Assembly: GCA_021791615.1 (NCBI GenBank)
Contig: JAJYWG010000461.1
Coordinates: 1-24,600, forward strand
Origin: Actinomycetes bacterium
GTDB taxonomy: Bacteria > Actinomycetota > Acidimicrobiia > Acidimicrobiales > RAAP-2
Direction: 5' to 3'
Length of the DNA stretch: 24,600 bases
Under the pieces are notes generated by a model, which was given only the letters and a program-made list of their open reading frames with translations, was not told the origin of the DNA and ran no database searches. The translations under genes were made by a program, and so were the position numbers. Numbering within the stretch: position 1 is the stretch's first letter; the number at the start of each line of letters is the position of its first letter. Positions 23,406 to 24,600 of the stretch are shown in pieces.

Positions 23406-23672
23406 CTAACTCGCGAGGTACTGCTCCAGGGCGCGACGAATGACTTCGCTGGTCGAAGTGTGTTCCTCGGCGGCTCGGTCATCGAGCGCCCGGCGGACCT
23501 CGGGTGGGAGCCGGACGGCGGTTAGCCCGGCAGGTTCCTCGCCGAGGGTCGGGCGACCGACTCGGCGGCGCAGTCGGGTGGGCTCGAGGCCAGCGTCGGC
23601 CGTCTCTTGGGCCCGCCGCCAGAAGTCGTCGTCCATCGACTCACCGCCCTTGGCCTTGCGGGGTTCGGTCAT
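23406..23672 (-). CDS. Ribbon-helix-helix (CopG-like) antitoxin
   Basis: An 88-residue protein. The C-terminal half, LTAVRLPPEVRRALDDRAAEEHTSTSEVIRRALEQYL, is a ribbon-helix-helix fold. The N-terminus is charged. Its ATG overlaps the toxin stop (ATGA), with AGGAGG 8 nt upstream inside the toxin gene, so translation is coupled. The order is toxin first, antitoxin second. Confidence 0.87.
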   Translation of the reverse strand: MTEPRKAKGGESMDDDFWRRAQETADAGLEPTRLRRRVGRPTLGEEPAGLTAVRLPPEVRRALDDRAAEEHTSTSEVIRRALEQYLAS

Positions 23673-23901
23673 GGGAGCAACCTCCTGTATTTACGGCGCA
23701 TCGACATGGCGTGGAAGGCGATCTCCTCGCCTCGTTCATCGACGGCGGTTAACACCTCGAGCAGCGTGCCGGCGGTGTCGGGTCCGAGGTAGAGCACGTA
23801 GGGATCGTCCATGTCATCGTAGGCAACCAGCGCGTTGGTGATGGCGTGGTGGACATCATCGGGACTGCAGCCGTGCCTGAGGGCGGAGCCCGAATCTCCA
23901 C
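23669..23901 (-). pseudogene. Small toxin-like gene, probable frameshift
   Basis: The frame that ends at 23669 reads LRHGCSPDDVHHAITNALVAY, then LYLGPDTAGTLLEVL and AFHAMSMRRKYRRLL. These match small toxin-like proteins next to ribbon-helix-helix antitoxins (DUF4258/BrnT-like, name uncertain). This frame has no start codon after the promoter. A GTG at 23901 opens VEIR in the +1 frame; one inserted base near 23888-23889 would join it as VEIRDSALRHGC, giving 77 residues. The 233-nt span fits a single-base deletion or sequencing error. TACAAT 6 nt before the GTG supports a leaderless start. The frame is also open upstream to 24112, but that part is not convincing. Confidence 0.6.
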
Positions 23902-23907
23902 GAGAGT

Positions 23908-23913
23908 ATTGTA
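23908..23913 (-). promoter_or_regulatory. -10 for leaderless toxin-antitoxin operon
   Basis: TACAAT on the minus strand lies 6 nt before GTG 23901, the spacing of leaderless actinobacterial genes. No -35 was recognised. Confidence 0.5.
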
Positions 23914-24027
23914 TAACGAAATATCGAGTGGCAGGATCATCACGTGGTCCGTCCTGCGCAACCAGCCAATGCTGGCGCACAGCGGGAAGTCGAGCGTGCT
24001 GCGGGTGCTCGTTTTCTGGAGGTGGGC

Positions 24028-24105
24028 ATGACTGACGTGGCCGCCGACGAGCCGATGAGCAGCCAGGAATTGGTGGCCTACGCGAGAGCATGCCGCTCGT
24101 GGGTG
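24028..24105 (+). pseudogene. Start of an ORF cut by the TnpB element
   Basis: GGAGGT lies 5 nt before ATG 24028, which opens MTDVAADEPMSSQELVAYARACRSW. After about 25 codons the sequence enters the right-end hairpin of the TnpB element and is no longer plausible. This looks like the 5' end of an interrupted gene. The product is unknown. Confidence 0.4.
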
Positions 24106-24106
24106 A

Positions 24107-24142
24107 CGCCACCCCGGCCTAAAGGGCGGGGCTTCGGTGGCG
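24107..24142 (-). ncRNA. TnpB right-end hairpin, omegaRNA 3' scaffold
   Basis: On the minus strand CGCCA...CCCCG pairs with CGGGG TGGCG (10 bp, with a CGAAG-type bulge and a short loop holding CTTTA). The GAAGCCCC..TTTAGG..GGGG pattern is characteristic of IS605/IS1341-type right ends beside tnpB. In TnpB systems the omegaRNA ends with such a hairpin and reads guide sequence from the flank, here from about 24106 leftward. Confidence 0.6.
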
Positions 24143-24146
24143 CTGT

Positions 24147-24600
24147 TCACGCCACTCTGCTTTCCATGCTGTGCATGGTCGGCTTCACGGAACCGCCTTC
24201 GGCCTTACGGCTCTGACTCGGCTTGCGCCTGCCCGTGCTGTTGTGGACTTTCGTCCCCGCCGGTCCGGCGGTCTGTGCTGCAATCTTGACAGCCAAAGCT
24301 TCGATGTTCTTGGCCGCATTCTTGTCGGCATGCTCTTGGTACCCACACAAGACACAGGCGAACAGCCGCCCGCACCCAGGCCGGTTGGCCGGGTCGACGG
24401 CTGTGCATTTCGAGCAACGCCGACTGGTTGTAAACGGAGGAACCGCTACCACCAATGATCCGAACTTCGGACCTTTGTACTCGAACTGACGCCGACGCTC
24501 AGCAGGGGTGTTGTCGAGGATGCCTCGGCTCAGCCCCGCCTTCGCTGCAACGTTGGTGCCAGGTGCTTCCACCGTCCCCTTGGCGGAGGCGGTCATGTTC
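24147..24600 (-). CDS. tnpB: TnpB-family RNA-guided nuclease, 5' end outside window
   Basis: The frame is open to the right edge (151 codons in the window; first in-window Met at 24596). It carries the C-terminal TnpB hallmarks: GTNVAAKAGLSRGILD, FEYKGPKFGS, a zinc finger CSKC...CVLC, then the last RuvC aspartate in HADKNAAKNIEAL. TnpB is an omegaRNA-guided dsDNA endonuclease of IS200/IS605 or IS607 transposons and an ancestor of Cas12. The zinc ligands and final Asp are intact. Whether the N-terminal half and a tnpA exist cannot be seen. Confidence 0.9.
   Translation of the reverse strand, partial: NMTASAKGTVEAPGTNVAAKAGLSRGILDNTPAERRRQFEYKGPKFGSLVVAVPPFTTSRRCSKCTAVDPANRPGCGRLFACVLCGYQEHADKNAAKNIEALAVKIAAQTAGPAGTKVHNSTGRRKPSQSRKAEGGSVKPTMHSMESRVA

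Noticed and set aside
22889..23482. Minus-strand 197-codon ORF
   Set aside because: It overlaps the ribbon-helix-helix gene out of frame and has no recognisable motif; probably non-coding IS-related DNA.

Overview
The window is GC-rich, with dense codon-biased ORFs, a WhiB-family regulator, leaderless TANNNT-type start sites and an N-terminal GWW..DGRWYPP motif in one membrane protein. I read this as an actinobacterial chromosome, probably from the Acidimicrobiia; the class-level call is inference.

Left to right: a Nudix hydrolase runs off the left edge (minus). A translationally coupled pair follows, a membrane-anchored thioredoxin-like DUF929 protein and a VKOR-type membrane oxidase, which together look like an oxidative protein-folding module. 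A WhiB regulator (WblA/WhiB4-like by context) is divergent from two coupled ArsA/Get3-like ATPases, which are followed by a small receiver-domain protein and a soluble CBS-pair/CorC protein. A tRNA-Pro(CGG) comes next, with a strong hairpin behind it. A minus-strand cluster then holds a ParA-like ATPase, an SDR oxidoreductase and a membrane-anchored PQQ-type beta-propeller. Divergent from ParA is a DNA methyltransferase carrying a C-terminal domain that resembles a degenerate PD-(D/E)XK nuclease.

A FadR/GntR regulator is divergent from a lipocalin-like (Rv0493c-like) protein and a GMC oxidoreductase. A match to the FadR-type operator consensus lies between the two start codons. A MarR regulator follows, with a perfect 18-bp palindrome at its promoter. 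Then comes an operon of three overlapping genes: an RCC1-repeat lipoprotein, an ABC ATPase with a fused N-terminal membrane helix, and an ABC-2 permease.

The last 3 kb is an accessory region of damaged elements: a Phd-type antitoxin whose VapC/PIN partner is cut short by an IS110-family transposase remnant (N-terminal DEDD half only, with an upstream non-coding stretch where a bridge RNA would lie); a second toxin-antitoxin pair whose toxin appears to have a 1-nt frameshift; and the 3' part of a TnpB gene whose right-end hairpin (omegaRNA-like) abuts a truncated host ORF.

A recurring oddity is the number of short tandem repeats (9 to 23 nt units). Inside genes the units are multiples of three and sit at termini or linkers. 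Others occupy intergenic gaps.
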